A stretch of DNA of 64,000 nt from DP-36 sp036004365 (GCA_036004365.1 DASYRN010000224.1:1-64000); one strand, 5' to 3'; shown: positions 43,339-52,073, counted from the first letter of the stretch. Notes: generated from the sequence alone by a model not told the origin. Numbers and translations: made by a program.

Positions 43339-44034
43339 TTATCCTCGCGCTTTTCTTGCGCGGCGGATAAAGTAGTTCCACATGCTGGTCAGACGGTGGG
43401 GCGTGTAGATTTGCTCATATTTGATCTTCGCCTCGTCGTCATTGGTCCACGATGGCTCACCCGAAGCTGCAGCGAGCAATTGAATTCGACAGGCCTTCTC
43501 CAGAAAGACGGCGTAGAGGGTCGCGACTTGAATCGATTCGCCCACAACAGTCGAGCCATGATTCTTCATTAGGATCCCGCGGCAGCTGCCAAGAGTCTTG
43601 GCGACTTCCCGTCCCAACTCAGGTGAGCGAATCAGCGCGGTCGTGTATTCGAATAAGGGTAGCCCGTCATAGAAGATCGAGCCTTCGTGGCTCACCGGCC
43701 TGAGAGGCTGGCGGAGAGAGCCGAACGCGGTAGCATAGGTCGGATGGGAATGCACCACGCAATTGACATCACGCCGCGCCCGGTAGATCTCCGTGTGGAT
43801 GAAAACCTCAGAGTGCCGCTCGTATTTGCCTTCGATCTTTTTTCCGTCCAGATCGCAGACGATGATGTGCTGAGGGCGGATCTCCTCGAAGCCAAAGCTG
43901 TGCGGCTTCATCAAGATTTTGTCCTGTTTGGGGATCCGTACGGAGACATGGCCTAGGATGTTGTCCCAATGGCCTTCCTGCGCCAAAATATTGCAAGAAT
44001 AGGCCAAGTCTTGTTTGAGCTCCTTTAGGTTCAT
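43339..44034 (-). CDS. Class II aldolase/adducin-family protein
   Basis: A 231-residue zinc enzyme of the fuculose-phosphate aldolase family. The metal-binding His residues are in VVHSHPTYATAF near residue 95 and in MKNHGSTVVG near 155. The N terminus has GHWDNILGHVSVRIP. It may cleave a sugar phosphate or act as a 2-hydroxy-acid decarboxylase. It lies upstream-to-downstream in a minus-strand group with an acyl-CoA synthetase and an aldehyde dehydrogenase, suggesting aromatic or hydroxyacid breakdown. Confidence 0.87.
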   Translation of the reverse strand: MNLKELKQDLAYSCNILAQEGHWDNILGHVSVRIPKQDKILMKPHSFGFEEIRPQHIIVCDLDGKKIEGKYERHSEVFIHTEIYRARRDVNCVVHSHPTYATAFGSLRQPLRPVSHEGSIFYDGLPLFEYTTALIRSPELGREVAKTLGSCRGILMKNHGSTVVGESIQVATLYAVFLEKACRIQLLAAASGEPSWTNDDEAKIKYEQIYTPHRLTSMWNYFIRRARKARG

Positions 44035-44078
44035 GCGGTCTCCTTTGATGTACGAGCCGAGGATAAAAGATTGAGAAT

Positions 44079-44117
44079 TGAGGATCGCAATCTTCCATCC
44101 TCTATCTTCGATCCTCA
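44079..44117. repeat. Intergenic inverted repeat, ATCCTCTATCTTC type
   Basis: TGAGGATCG and CGATCCTCA form a 9-bp inverted repeat whose right arm overlaps the stop of the following acyl-CoA synthetase gene. Inside lies ATCCTCTATCTTC at 44097-44109, which recurs exactly at 45685-45697 beyond that gene. Confidence 0.7.
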
Positions 44118-45659
44118 GTTCTTATTGCCGCGCAGCCTGAAGCGCTGGATCTTCCCAGTGACGGTCTTGGGCAACTCTTCAACGAAATCGATCCACCTGG
44201 GATATTTGTAGGGAGCGAGTTTGCTCTTGACCAGCGACTGGAGCTCGTCTTTGAGTTGATCGCTCGGCCGGTACTCGCTCTTGAGCAGGACGTAGGCCTT
44301 GGGCTTGGTCAGGCCATCGTGATCGGGTTGTCCCGCCACCGCCGCTTCCAAGACCGAAGGGTGCTCCAATAGAGTATTCTCGATCTCAATCGGCGAGACC
44401 CATAAACCACCGACTTTGAGCATGTCATCGGAACGGCCGCAGTACCAGTAATAGCCCTCTTCGTCACGATAATAGGTGTCGCCGGTTTTCAGCCATTCTC
44501 CCAGCATGGTTCTCTTGGTTTGGTCGTGCTTGTTCCAGTAATAAGGAGCATTGGCGTCCCCTTTGACGAGCAAGTTTCCAATCTGGCCTATGGGCAGTTC
44601 GCGCCCCTCCTCATCCACAATCTTGGCTTCAAAGGCCGGGGTTACTTCCCCACTGCTTCCGGCTTTTGCCCTTCCGGGCCGGTTGGCTAGAAAGTCGTGC
44701 GTGGCCTCAGTAGAGCCGACGACGTCCAGTAGCTCAATCCCATATTTCTGCTTCCATTGCTGGAAGAGCGCTGGCGGAAGTGGCTCCCCCGAAGAGAGGC
44801 AGATCCTGAGCGAACTCAGATCGTAGTCTTTCTCTACGCGCAGGAGCCGCGCGTAAAGCGTCGGTACGGAGAAGAAAAAAGTCGGGCGGTACTTTTCGAT
44901 AACCTGAAGAATCTTTTCCGGGTCCGGCCGCTCGGGCCAGAGCACGGTGGCGGCGCCGAACCTGAAGGGGAAATAAAGCGAGTTTCCAAGCCCGTAGGAG
45001 AAGAAGAGTTTTGAAGCAGAAAAACAGATATCGTCTTCCCGCATTCCCAAAACAGGTTTTACAAAGAGGTCGGTGATCGTGATCATGTCATGTTGGAGGT
45101 GGACGGCACCTTTCGGGGAGCCGGTGCTGCCCGATGTGTAGTTCCACATGACTACGTCATCCTTGCTGGTGCGCTCGGGTTCTAGGGTAGTGGCAGCTTT
45201 GGAGATTAGGAAATCATAAGCGACGCTCTTTCCCCTCGGCTTCCCCACGACGATCACGTGTTTAAGATAACGGGATTGGTCCCAGATCGGCTCCACCTCA
45301 GACAGGGACGATTCATGAACCAAGAGGATCCGGGCCCGACTGTCCTGAAGTAAGTACTTGTAATCCTTAGCCTTCATCCATGGGTTCGTCGGAATGGGAA
45401 CGGCGCCTATTTTAATGGCGCCGAAGAAGCTAAAGGCAAACTCTGGAGAGTCGGGAAGAACGAGGAGAACCCGTTGCTCGATTTCTAACCCTAGATTTCT
45501 TAAAGCATTCCCTGTTTGATTGACCTTCTCGTAGACGTCGCGGTAGGTAAACTTCTGATCCTGGTAATAGATAGCGACGTGCTCGTCCCGACCTTGAGCG
45601 ATGTTCTCGTCCACGAACGTCGTCGCAGCGTTGTAAATGTCAGGAAGGTCGAGTTTCAT
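44115..45659 (-). CDS. Benzoate-CoA ligase-family AMP-forming acyl-CoA synthetase
   Basis: A 514-residue ANL enzyme. The ATP/AMP motif YTSGSTGSPKGA is near residues 174-185, followed by ELLDVVGSTEATHDF. The hinge motif DDMLKVGGLWVSPIE near 415 is characteristic of benzoate-CoA ligases. The final catalytic Lys is in VTGKIQR near the C terminus. It activates an aromatic or related carboxylate to its CoA thioester with release of PPi. The neighbouring aldolase and aldehyde dehydrogenase suggest an aromatic catabolic unit; the acid is unknown. Confidence 0.93.
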   Translation of the reverse strand: MKLDLPDIYNAATTFVDENIAQGRDEHVAIYYQDQKFTYRDVYEKVNQTGNALRNLGLEIEQRVLLVLPDSPEFAFSFFGAIKIGAVPIPTNPWMKAKDYKYLLQDSRARILLVHESSLSEVEPIWDQSRYLKHVIVVGKPRGKSVAYDFLISKAATTLEPERTSKDDVVMWNYTSGSTGSPKGAVHLQHDMITITDLFVKPVLGMREDDICFSASKLFFSYGLGNSLYFPFRFGAATVLWPERPDPEKILQVIEKYRPTFFFSVPTLYARLLRVEKDYDLSSLRICLSSGEPLPPALFQQWKQKYGIELLDVVGSTEATHDFLANRPGRAKAGSSGEVTPAFEAKIVDEEGRELPIGQIGNLLVKGDANAPYYWNKHDQTKRTMLGEWLKTGDTYYRDEEGYYWYCGRSDDMLKVGGLWVSPIEIENTLLEHPSVLEAAVAGQPDHDGLTKPKAYVLLKSEYRPSDQLKDELQSLVKSKLAPYKYPRWIDFVEELPKTVTGKIQRFRLRGNKN

Positions 45660-45677
45660 GACACCCGGAAAAGCGGC

Positions 45678-45700
45678 ATCCTCAATCCTCTATCTTCTAT
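45678..45700. repeat. Second copy of the ATCCTCTATCTTC intergenic element
   Basis: CATCCTCAATCCTCTATCTTCTATC lies between the acyl-CoA synthetase and the aldehyde dehydrogenase genes (key 13-mer at 45685-45697). The same 13-mer is found 1.6 kb away at 44097. The unit ATCCTC recurs inside it. Confidence 0.65.
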
Positions 45701-45713
45701 CATCTCTGTCCCG

Positions 45714-47186
45714 TCACTCTCCAGCGCTCGCCTCCGACTGAGTCTCGGTGGCGATGACCACGGACTTTGACTCCGTATAGTGCTCGATCGCCTCCTCGCC
45801 GTGCTCCTTGCCGAGGCCGCTCTGCTTGACCCCGCCGAAAGGCAACTCGTCATAGATGATCTGCGCCGAGTTGACCCAAGTGTAGCCGGATTCGATGTGC
45901 TCGGCAGCGAACATGGCTTTATTGATGTCTCGCGTCCAGACGGAGGAGCCCAGACCGAAGATCGAGTTGTTCGCCTGCTCGATGCCTTCATCCAGGTTCT
46001 TAACTTTAACGATGGGGAGAGCCGGTCCAAAGACCTCCTCCTTAAGCATCCTCGATTCGGGATCCACGTTGGTCACGAGAGTCGGTAGAAGATAGAAACC
46101 CTTATCGTAGTCGCCGCCTCTGAGCCGCTCGGCGCCGTGGAGGACCTTTGCCCCGCGCTGCACCGCATCCTCAACCTGTTCTTCGACCTCTTTGCGCTGC
46201 TCAGCTGTGTGCAGGGGGCCCATGATAGTGTCCGGTTTGAGTCCGTTTCCAATTCTCAACTTCTTGGCCTTCTCTACAAGCTTTTCGATGAATACATCGG
46301 CGATCTTCTCGACCAGATAGAGTCTCTTAACGGCCAAACAGGCCTGTCCACAATTAAAGAATCGCCCTACGGAGGCGGCGCTGACCGCCCGGTCCAGATC
46401 CGCGTCGTCGCAGACGATCATGGGATCGCTGCCGCCCAACTCCAGGGTCACATGTTTGAAATCCTTTGCAGCGGACTGCATCACGCGCCTGCCCGTGTCG
46501 GTTGCTCCGGTAAAGCCGATCTTCCGCACCGCGGGGTTTACGAGCAGCTCTTCGCCGACCACGCTTCCCGGTCCGGTGACGACATTGATGACTCCTTTGG
46601 GTCCCCCTCCGGCTTGGATCGCTTTGTCGATTAGCTCGCAGCAACGAACGTCGGTGAGAGGTGTCGTGCCGGCCGGTTTGACCACGATCGTGTTCCCGGC
46701 CAGAAGGGCGGGCCCAAGCTTGTTGCCCATGAGCGAGACCGGGAAGTTCCACGGCACGATCGCACCGCAGACTCCGATGGGTTTCCGCAAGACGAGGCCA
46801 TGGCGGCCGTTGTCGAGAAGCACCGCGGCCGTGCGCAGGCTTTTCGCCATCCCGCCGTAATGATCCAAGGTGTGGACGAAGCGTCGGATTTCCAGTATCG
46901 ATTCGCGAATCGGTTTTCCCTGTTCCTTCGTGAGCAGAGTCGCCAGCTCTTTTTCTTGCTCCAGAATGAGCCGTCCGGCCGCGAGAAGAATCGCTCCCCG
47001 TTTTGACGGCGCCATCTGAGACCATTTTTTCAACGCTCCAGCGGCTACGTCTATCGCCTGACGGATATCCTTGACGGTTCCCTTTGGGACGGTGTCGACG
47101 ATTTCTCCGGTGGCTGGGTTTCGAACTTCGGTCGCTTGTTTGCTCTCCGAGTCCTGATATTCACCAGCTATGAAGAGTTTTGCCAT
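45714..47186 (-). CDS. NAD(P)-dependent aldehyde dehydrogenase
   Basis: A 490-residue ALDH. It has the PWNFPVSLMGNKLGPAL substrate-channel region, GFTGATDTGRRVM for coenzyme binding, the general base in LELGGSDPM and the catalytic Cys in NCGQACLA near residue 283. It oxidises an aldehyde, probably semialdehyde or aromatic, to the acid. I use the ATG at 47186, which has GGAGG eight bases upstream and gives MAKLFIAGEY; a longer start at 47222 is unlikely. It heads the minus-strand group with the acyl-CoA synthetase and class II aldolase downstream. Confidence 0.93.
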   Translation of the reverse strand: MAKLFIAGEYQDSESKQATEVRNPATGEIVDTVPKGTVKDIRQAIDVAAGALKKWSQMAPSKRGAILLAAGRLILEQEKELATLLTKEQGKPIRESILEIRRFVHTLDHYGGMAKSLRTAAVLLDNGRHGLVLRKPIGVCGAIVPWNFPVSLMGNKLGPALLAGNTIVVKPAGTTPLTDVRCCELIDKAIQAGGGPKGVINVVTGPGSVVGEELLVNPAVRKIGFTGATDTGRRVMQSAAKDFKHVTLELGGSDPMIVCDDADLDRAVSAASVGRFFNCGQACLAVKRLYLVEKIADVFIEKLVEKAKKLRIGNGLKPDTIMGPLHTAEQRKEVEEQVEDAVQRGAKVLHGAERLRGGDYDKGFYLLPTLVTNVDPESRMLKEEVFGPALPIVKVKNLDEGIEQANNSIFGLGSSVWTRDINKAMFAAEHIESGYTWVNSAQIIYDELPFGGVKQSGLGKEHGEEAIEHYTESKSVVIATETQSEASAGE

Positions 47187-47363
47187 TTCATTCCTCCATC
47201 TGAAACTAAACCTAAAAAACAATCATTTTAGGCCCTTATTGTCAAGAATTCGGCCTGGTACTTTCCAACCAAGCCTTGATCCGTTATGGGTGAAGTTGGG
47301 ACATGGCTTTCGGCAAAGTTCGGTTAAAGGTTTTCGATAGTGTAGCCCGGAAGAAGGAGCAGC

Positions 47364-48122
47364 GTGGCTGGGAAGATTTTCATTGGTACTAGCGGCTGGA
47401 ATTATCCTCACTGGGGTAACGATCGCTTTTATCCCCGCTCTCTCCCTCAAAAAGAGTGGCTTGCTTTTTATGCCCGTCACTTTGGTACCGTAGAAATTAA
47501 CAATACTTTTTATCGACTGCCGGCTCCGGAAACCTTTATCCGTTGGTCAAAAATGGTGCCCGCCAAGTTTGTTTTTGCCGTAAAAGCAAGCCGATTCATC
47601 ACCCATATCAAGAGGCTGAAGGAGCCCGAACAAAGCGTCAAGCTCTTTCTTTCGCGTTTATCCCGGTTACGAAACAAACAGGGTCCTATCCTTTTCCAGT
47701 TACCACCTAGAATGAAGGTCGATGTGGGTCGTTTCAAGGGCCTGATCCGCTATCTCAAGCGGCGAAGAAATCTTAAGGTCGCATTCGAATTTCGTCACGA
47801 GAGCTGGCTTACAGAAGAAGTCTACGACCTCATGCAAGGCACTGGTTGGACGATCTGTCTGGCAGATGGGCAAGATTTCAGCCAGAAAATTCCTCTGATC
47901 AGTTCCTTCTTCTATATCCGCCGGCATGGCACTACCGCCCGTTACGCCTCCTGTTATAGCGATGAACAGCTGGCTGAGGATGCCAAGTTTGCCACAAAGT
48001 TAGCCCGACAGGGAAAACATGTTTACATCTACTTCAACAATGATGCCGAGGGCTATGCAGTAAAGAACGCCCAGACGCTCATCGGGATGGTTCAACCCAA
48101 GTATCTGTTCATGCGGCCTTAG
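47364..48122 (+). CDS. DUF72-family protein
   Basis: A 252-residue protein starting at a GTG with AAGGAG upstream. It opens with IGTSGWNYPHWG and has VEINNTFYRLP, QLPPRMKVD, FEFRHESW and YIYFNNDAEGYAV, all conserved in the DUF72/YecE TIM-barrel family. The biochemical function is unknown; tight conservation of Trp, His and acidic residues suggests an enzyme. It stands alone between minus-strand genes. Confidence 0.93.
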   Translation: MAGKIFIGTSGWNYPHWGNDRFYPRSLPQKEWLAFYARHFGTVEINNTFYRLPAPETFIRWSKMVPAKFVFAVKASRFITHIKRLKEPEQSVKLFLSRLSRLRNKQGPILFQLPPRMKVDVGRFKGLIRYLKRRRNLKVAFEFRHESWLTEEVYDLMQGTGWTICLADGQDFSQKIPLISSFFYIRRHGTTARYASCYSDEQLAEDAKFATKLARQGKHVYIYFNNDAEGYAVKNAQTLIGMVQPKYLFMRP

Positions 48123-48177
48123 ACTTTTTCGTGTTTTTGACTGGGCTTTAGGCGTTTAGGTGTGTTCTTCACTCTCA

Positions 48178-48699
48178 TTACGAAAAAAGCTCTTGGGTGA
48201 AAAATAGCTGCAGCCAGGTTATGGGAGTCGAGTCGCGGAAACAGCGAAAGCCTTTAACCTCGTTTTTCCAAGCGGGGAGATAGCGGTGTGAGCAATCGCA
48301 AGAGTCACTCGGGCCGCATAAGGCTTTAAAGGTCTCATGTCCCATGACAACATCCGTGGAGGTCCACTCCCAGATGTCGCCCTGCTTTTTAATTTTCCCT
48401 ACCTGGCATAGAGCCATCCACTCATCGGCTGTGGGCAAGCGTTTTCGTCCCCATCGGCAATAGGATGTTGCATCATGCCAGTTCACTAGAACTACGGGCT
48501 TGTTTTCCATATCGGGCGGATAGCGTCCGTTGATCCAGTACTCCGGTGGGGAGTGGCCCGTGGCCTGAAGGAACTGAAGATACTCGAGATTAGTCACCTC
48601 GTGGGAGTCTGGCGCAGCTACTGCAAGAAACTGAAGCGGCAGGACAAGAGCGACAAGGCAGATTAGATCGCGTTGGCGTTTGTACCGTCGTTCATTCAA
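48178..48699 (-). CDS. Short secreted SUMF1/formylglycine-generating-enzyme-like protein
   Basis: A 173-residue protein with a signal-type N terminus (about residues 12-29). It continues with the FGE-like sequences VTNLEYLQFL, KPVVLVNWHDATSYCRWGRKRLPTADEW, cited as VNWHDATSYC and RLPTADEW, and a final KGFRCFRD. The domain is shortened: the usual opening DE.PVH strand and part of the middle are missing. The two active-site Cys of true FGE are not evident, so it is probably a non-catalytic or altered SUMF1 protein, perhaps carbohydrate-binding. No sulfatase gene is near. Confidence 0.78.
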   Translation of the reverse strand: MNERRYKRQRDLICLVALVLPLQFLAVAAPDSHEVTNLEYLQFLQATGHSPPEYWINGRYPPDMENKPVVLVNWHDATSYCRWGRKRLPTADEWMALCQVGKIKKQGDIWEWTSTDVVMGHETFKALCGPSDSCDCSHRYLPAWKNEVKGFRCFRDSTPITWLQLFFTQELFS

Positions 48700-48718
48700 C
48701 GTGAGCTCGAGGTGTCCA

Positions 48719-49705
48719 TCAGAGTTTTAAAATTCTCATCGCATTCTTCCCCAGAATCTGGGCTCTCTCTTCCTCGCTGACGGAGGCGAGCGCCATGATC
48801 CTGGGAACCGGTGCTGTCTCTCCCATGGCCATTGGATAGTCGGTTCCGATCACTACCCTGTCAGCGCCCACCACTTGAACCAGGTATTGCAGCGCCACGA
48901 CAGAGTGGACGATGGAGTCGAAGTAGATCCGCTTGAGATACTCTGAAGGCTTTCTGGGGATACGGTCTTTTAGGTCGCCTCTTTGAGTATAAGCATGGTC
49001 CAACCGCCAAATGTTGTAGGTCAGAAATCCACCCCCGTGAGCAAGACAGAAGCGAAGATTCCGATACTTCTCAAATAGACCCCTTAGGATCATCCGTTCG
49101 ATCATCAAGGTGGTCCGATAAGGGAACGCCACTACATTGCCTAAGAATCCCATCATAGAATCGTTTCTCTCAAGGCCCCCGCCTTCAGTCGGGTGGACAA
49201 ACAGGAGAAGGTCGAGTTGCTGTACGGCATCATAGAAAGGCTCAAACTCGGGGTCATCGAGAGGTTTTCCCTCAACGCTCGTACCGATCTCCAGCCCGCG
49301 TAAGCCCAGGTTCTTCGCTCCTTGAGCAACCGAGATAGCTTCGGAGACGTCCTGCAGAGGGACAGTACCAAAACCCACGAACCTATCCGGATGCGCTCTG
49401 ACTACTTCACCGATAGCTTCGTTTTGTAATCGAGAGAAATAGCTTGCAGCATCCAGGCGCTCCTCATAGAAAAGTAAAATGGGGGACGGAGAAATGGCTT
49501 GCATATCTATGCTCATGCGATCCAGCTCTCTAATTCGAGCCTGAGCATTGTGGGCGCCTTCTCCTAGGCTTCCACGCGTGCCTCCCCTTGATGCGACCGT
49601 ATAACGCTCGTTTTCTAAAATCACTTTCGGAGCGCTTTCGCGGTATTTTTCCGCTTTTTGAAAGGCATCCAGGGGGAAGAAGTGAGAGTGCATGTCAATG
49701 TTCAT
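48719..49705 (-). CDS. Amidohydrolase 2-family (ACMSD-like) metal-dependent hydrolase
   Basis: A 328-residue TIM-barrel enzyme. The N-terminal metal motif is MHSHFFP at residues 5-11. Further ligands lie in LLFVHPTEGG and in CLAHGGGF, and the catalytic Asp is in VIGTDYPMAMG near 285. Related enzymes decarboxylate amino-carboxymuconate semialdehyde, gamma-resorcylate and similar aromatic acids. I use the ATG at 49705, giving MNIDMHSH; the 34-residue extension to 49807 is not family-like. It likely belongs to aromatic catabolism together with the genes at 41-47 kb. Confidence 0.88.
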   Translation of the reverse strand: MNIDMHSHFFPLDAFQKAEKYRESAPKVILENERYTVASRGGTRGSLGEGAHNAQARIRELDRMSIDMQAISPSPILLFYEERLDAASYFSRLQNEAIGEVVRAHPDRFVGFGTVPLQDVSEAISVAQGAKNLGLRGLEIGTSVEGKPLDDPEFEPFYDAVQQLDLLLFVHPTEGGGLERNDSMMGFLGNVVAFPYRTTLMIERMILRGLFEKYRNLRFCLAHGGGFLTYNIWRLDHAYTQRGDLKDRIPRKPSEYLKRIYFDSIVHSVVALQYLVQVVGADRVVIGTDYPMAMGETAPVPRIMALASVSEEERAQILGKNAMRILKL

Positions 49706-49839
49706 GCTTATGGCCTTTTTCGCCTTCGCACGATGCCGTATTGGGTTTCGTGGATTCTCGTCCTTATAGCCCAATGGATAAAAATCGCAAGGTGGTTCTT
49801 TTGACAACAGTTCTGCTCGATGTTATAGGAGAAATTTGT

Positions 49840-49869
49840 CTATTAGGGGTCTAGCTATTAGGGGTCTAG
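49840..49869. repeat. Perfect 15-bp tandem duplication before the bactofilin gene
   Basis: CTATTAGGGGTCTAG occurs twice in a row, and the second copy ends exactly at the ATG at 49870. The AGGGGT in each copy resembles a ribosome binding site, so the site is duplicated. The proximal copy has the proper spacing. Confidence 0.85.
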
Positions 49870-50415
49870 ATGGTCTGGTTTGATCGCACTCCTGGAGGGA
49901 AAAAAGAAGCTCCGGATCCTTGGCCGGTGGAGAAACAACCGGATCCGGACTTGAGTTCCGTTGGGCCGCCAGAGGAGCTTCCGCAGGAAGCCACGGTGGG
50001 CGAAGAAATCGTTGCCCACCTTTACAAAGGAAGCAGGGTGACGGGTCAACTCACTTTTCACGGGTCAGCCAGGATTGACGGAGCCGTGGAGGGTGAGGTC
50101 TTCTGTCACGGCATTCTCACGGTTGGGCAGGAGGCTGAGGTTAGGGCGAAGATTTCCGCCGATATCGTTGTCATTCGGGGTCGAGTTGAGGGAGATGTTG
50201 CGGCAAAAGAGAGGGTGGAATTGGAAACTCCCGCCTATCTCTTTGGCAATATCGCAGCCCCCCGACTCATCGTAGCGGAGGGCGTGGTGTTCGAGGGTTA
50301 TTGCTCGATGAGCGGAGCTAAGGAAAAGATTGGGCTTTCCAAGCCCAGCAGATCGAGCAGTGAGAAGGTCCTGGAGAGGGGATCCTCGAAGCTTGCCGTC
50401 GATTTGGAGAAGTAA
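49870..50415 (+). CDS. Bactofilin-family cytoskeletal protein
   Basis: A 181-residue protein with a polar N-terminal tail of about 55 residues, a central right-handed beta-helix of roughly 100 residues and a short polar C terminus. Repeating segments such as VTGQLTFHGSARIDGAVEGEV and VIRGRVEGDVAAKERVEL, cited as SARIDGAVEGEV and VIRGRVEGDV, are typical of bactofilins. They form non-polar filaments at the inner membrane that organise cell shape, pili or chromosome-segregation proteins. The start lies directly after a tandem repeat containing the ribosome binding site. It precedes the atp F1 operon. Confidence 0.9.
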   Translation: MVWFDRTPGGKKEAPDPWPVEKQPDPDLSSVGPPEELPQEATVGEEIVAHLYKGSRVTGQLTFHGSARIDGAVEGEVFCHGILTVGQEAEVRAKISADIVVIRGRVEGDVAAKERVELETPAYLFGNIAAPRLIVAEGVVFEGYCSMSGAKEKIGLSKPSRSSSEKVLERGSSKLAVDLEK

Positions 50416-50477
50416 ACTCCGGTTCGCCACTCGTCTCAACCTTAAAGTCTAGATTCAATCTCGGAATCCTTGTGGAA

Positions 50478-50498
50478 AGGCTCAAGTCCTTTGAGCCT
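50478..50498 (+). repeat. Perfect hairpin upstream of the atpF' operon
   Basis: AGGCTCAA and TTGAGCCT, eight bases each, surround a five-base loop. No T-run follows, so it is not a standard terminator. It may protect or regulate the bactofilin mRNA end or the atp leader. Confidence 0.55.
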
Positions 50499-50502
50499 GG
50501 CG

Positions 50503-50530
50503 TTGTCACACACGGGCGAAGCAAGATACT
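50503..50530 (+). promoter_or_regulatory. Possible promoter of the atp F1 operon
   Basis: TTGTCA at 50503-50508 and GATACT at 50525-50530 are 16 bases apart, a fair sigma-70 pattern. The inferred start near 50537 leaves a very short leader before atpF', which lowers confidence. Confidence 0.3.
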
Positions 50531-50545
50531 AGAGACGGAATATTC

Positions 50546-50974
50546 ATGATTAGTTTAGATTACAGCGTCATCCTGCAGATCCTTTTTTTTCTTCTCTTTT
50601 GGTTTCTCATGGATAGGATTATCTTTAAGCCCTTTCTTGGACTCTTGGATGAAAGGGAGAGGAGAACCGAGGGAGCCAAAGCGGAGACGGCTGCTCTTAT
50701 CGAAGAGGCTGAGCGCTTGCGGGCTGAGTACGAAAGCGGCATGGCGAAGGCTCAAGAGGAGGCGGAGGCCGTAAAAGAGGCGATACTCGTTGACGCCCGC
50801 CGCTCGCGCGAGCAGCTTCTGACCCAGGCAAGAGAGGAGGCCGGAAAGATGATAGAGAGGAGCCGGAGCGAGATCCGAATAGAGTTACAAAAAGCGCGGG
50901 AGCTTGTACGGCGAGAAGCAGAGGCGATCGCCCGTCAGATGACAGAAAAAATTCTGGGCAGGAGACTTGGGTGA
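50546..50974 (+). CDS. ATP synthase F0 subunit b' (first b-type subunit)
   Basis: A 142-residue protein with one N-terminal membrane helix (residues 7-26) and a long charged coiled coil. It is the b' form that pairs with the second b-type subunit encoded just after it. Two different b subunits form a heterodimeric peripheral stalk, as in photosynthetic and many deltaproteobacterial enzymes. Its end overlaps the next start by four bases. Confidence 0.9.
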   Translation: MISLDYSVILQILFFLLFWFLMDRIIFKPFLGLLDERERRTEGAKAETAALIEEAERLRAEYESGMAKAQEEAEAVKEAILVDARRSREQLLTQAREEAGKMIERSRSEIRIELQKARELVRREAEAIARQMTEKILGRRLG

Positions 50975-51522
50975 GGCTTTTCACCTTTCTCTTTATGGCT
51001 CCGCTCTGGGCTGCCCCCTCCGCCGAAATTGAAGGACACGGAGCGTCCATCACTCAGCTTATTTTTCCGTTAATCAACTTTCTCATTTTTCTCTATCTGG
51101 TCAACCGCTTTCTGCTGCCACAGGCCAAGGATTATTTCCGTTCGCGACGAGAAGAGATCGCAAGCGCAGTCAGGGGTGCGGGCGAGGAAAAACGGAAAGC
51201 GGAAGAGAAAGTCCACGACCTCCGCGAACGGCTTGCTCGGTTGGCTGCCGATGCGAAACGGCTTCGCGAGGAGCTGCGGACAGAGGGAGAGAGAGAAAAA
51301 GTTAGGATGCTGGCCGAAGCGGGGGATCTGGCAAAAAAAATCAAAGCCGATGCGGCTTTCCTTGCTGAGCAAGAAATTAAAATTGCGCGACAACAGATTC
51401 GCAGCGAGATCGCCCGCCTCTCTCAAGAGGCTGCCCAAAAAGCGCTTCAACGCCATCTCACTCCGGCCGATCAAAAGCGGCTTCTGGAAGACTTTTTGAC
51501 CGAGCTGAGAGAGGCGAAATGA
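50971..51522 (+). CDS. atpF: ATP synthase F0 subunit b
   Basis: A 183-residue b subunit starting at a GTG. A hydrophobic N-terminal segment resembling a signal sequence is followed by the membrane helix QLIFPLINFLIFLYLVNRFL and then a coiled coil of about 110 residues. Together with the preceding b' it forms the peripheral stalk. The unusual N-terminal hydrophobic stretch before the helix is typical of the second b-type subunit in b/b' systems. It overlaps atpH by four bases. Confidence 0.9.
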   Translation: MRLFTFLFMAPLWAAPSAEIEGHGASITQLIFPLINFLIFLYLVNRFLLPQAKDYFRSRREEIASAVRGAGEEKRKAEEKVHDLRERLARLAADAKRLREELRTEGEREKVRMLAEAGDLAKKIKADAAFLAEQEIKIARQQIRSEIARLSQEAAQKALQRHLTPADQKRLLEDFLTELREAK

Positions 51523-52061
51523 TCGAGGGAAAATTAAGCCGTAGATACGCCGTTGCGCTTTTTCAGTTGGCCAGTGAGTCAGCAAAGGATGAAGAGGTCG
51601 GGCAGGAGTTGGAACGTTTCTGTTCTGTTTATAGCGTCCCCCCTCTCTCGGCTGTCCTCACGAATCCAGCTTTCAGCGTTCAGAGTCGCAAGAGAGTTGC
51701 CGTCCAAATCGCAGAGGAGTTGAAGCTTTCCTCTTTGGTCATTCGTTTTTTGTCTCTGCTCGTCGATCGAGATCGCCTGAGCCACCTCCAATCTATTCTC
51801 CTGTATTACCGTCGCCTCCAAGATGAGGCGCGCGGCAGGGTTCAGGCAGGAGTGACATCCGCCAGTCCATTGGAGGCTGAGGGACTTGAGAAGGTACGCT
51901 CCGCGCTGAAAGGTCTCTCCGGCAAAGAGGTGGTGCTCAAAGAAAAGACCGACGAAGGACTCCTTGGCGGTGTCATGGTAGAGATGGAAGGCAAGGTTTA
52001 CGACGGTAGCGTTCGCACTCAGCTTGAGAAGATGAGAAAACAAATCGAACAAGGATATTAG
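51519..52061 (+). CDS. atpH: ATP synthase F1 subunit delta
   Basis: A 180-residue OSCP/delta protein. It starts with LSRRYAVALFQLA, has RDRLSHLQSILLYYRRL in the middle and ends with the DEGLLGGVMVEMEGKVYDGSV signature, cited as GGVMVEMEGKVYDGSV. It joins F1 to the peripheral stalk. It follows atpF in overlap and is 12 bases ahead of atpA. Confidence 0.95.
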   Translation: MIEGKLSRRYAVALFQLASESAKDEEVGQELERFCSVYSVPPLSAVLTNPAFSVQSRKRVAVQIAEELKLSSLVIRFLSLLVDRDRLSHLQSILLYYRRLQDEARGRVQAGVTSASPLEAEGLEKVRSALKGLSGKEVVLKEKTDEGLLGGVMVEMEGKVYDGSVRTQLEKMRKQIEQGY

Positions 52062-52073
52062 CGGGAGGAGAAG

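Noticed and set aside
46354..47025. 223-codon minus-strand frame overlapping aldehyde dehydrogenase in another frame
   Set aside because: Arg/Gly-rich shadow frame inside a complete ALDH gene.
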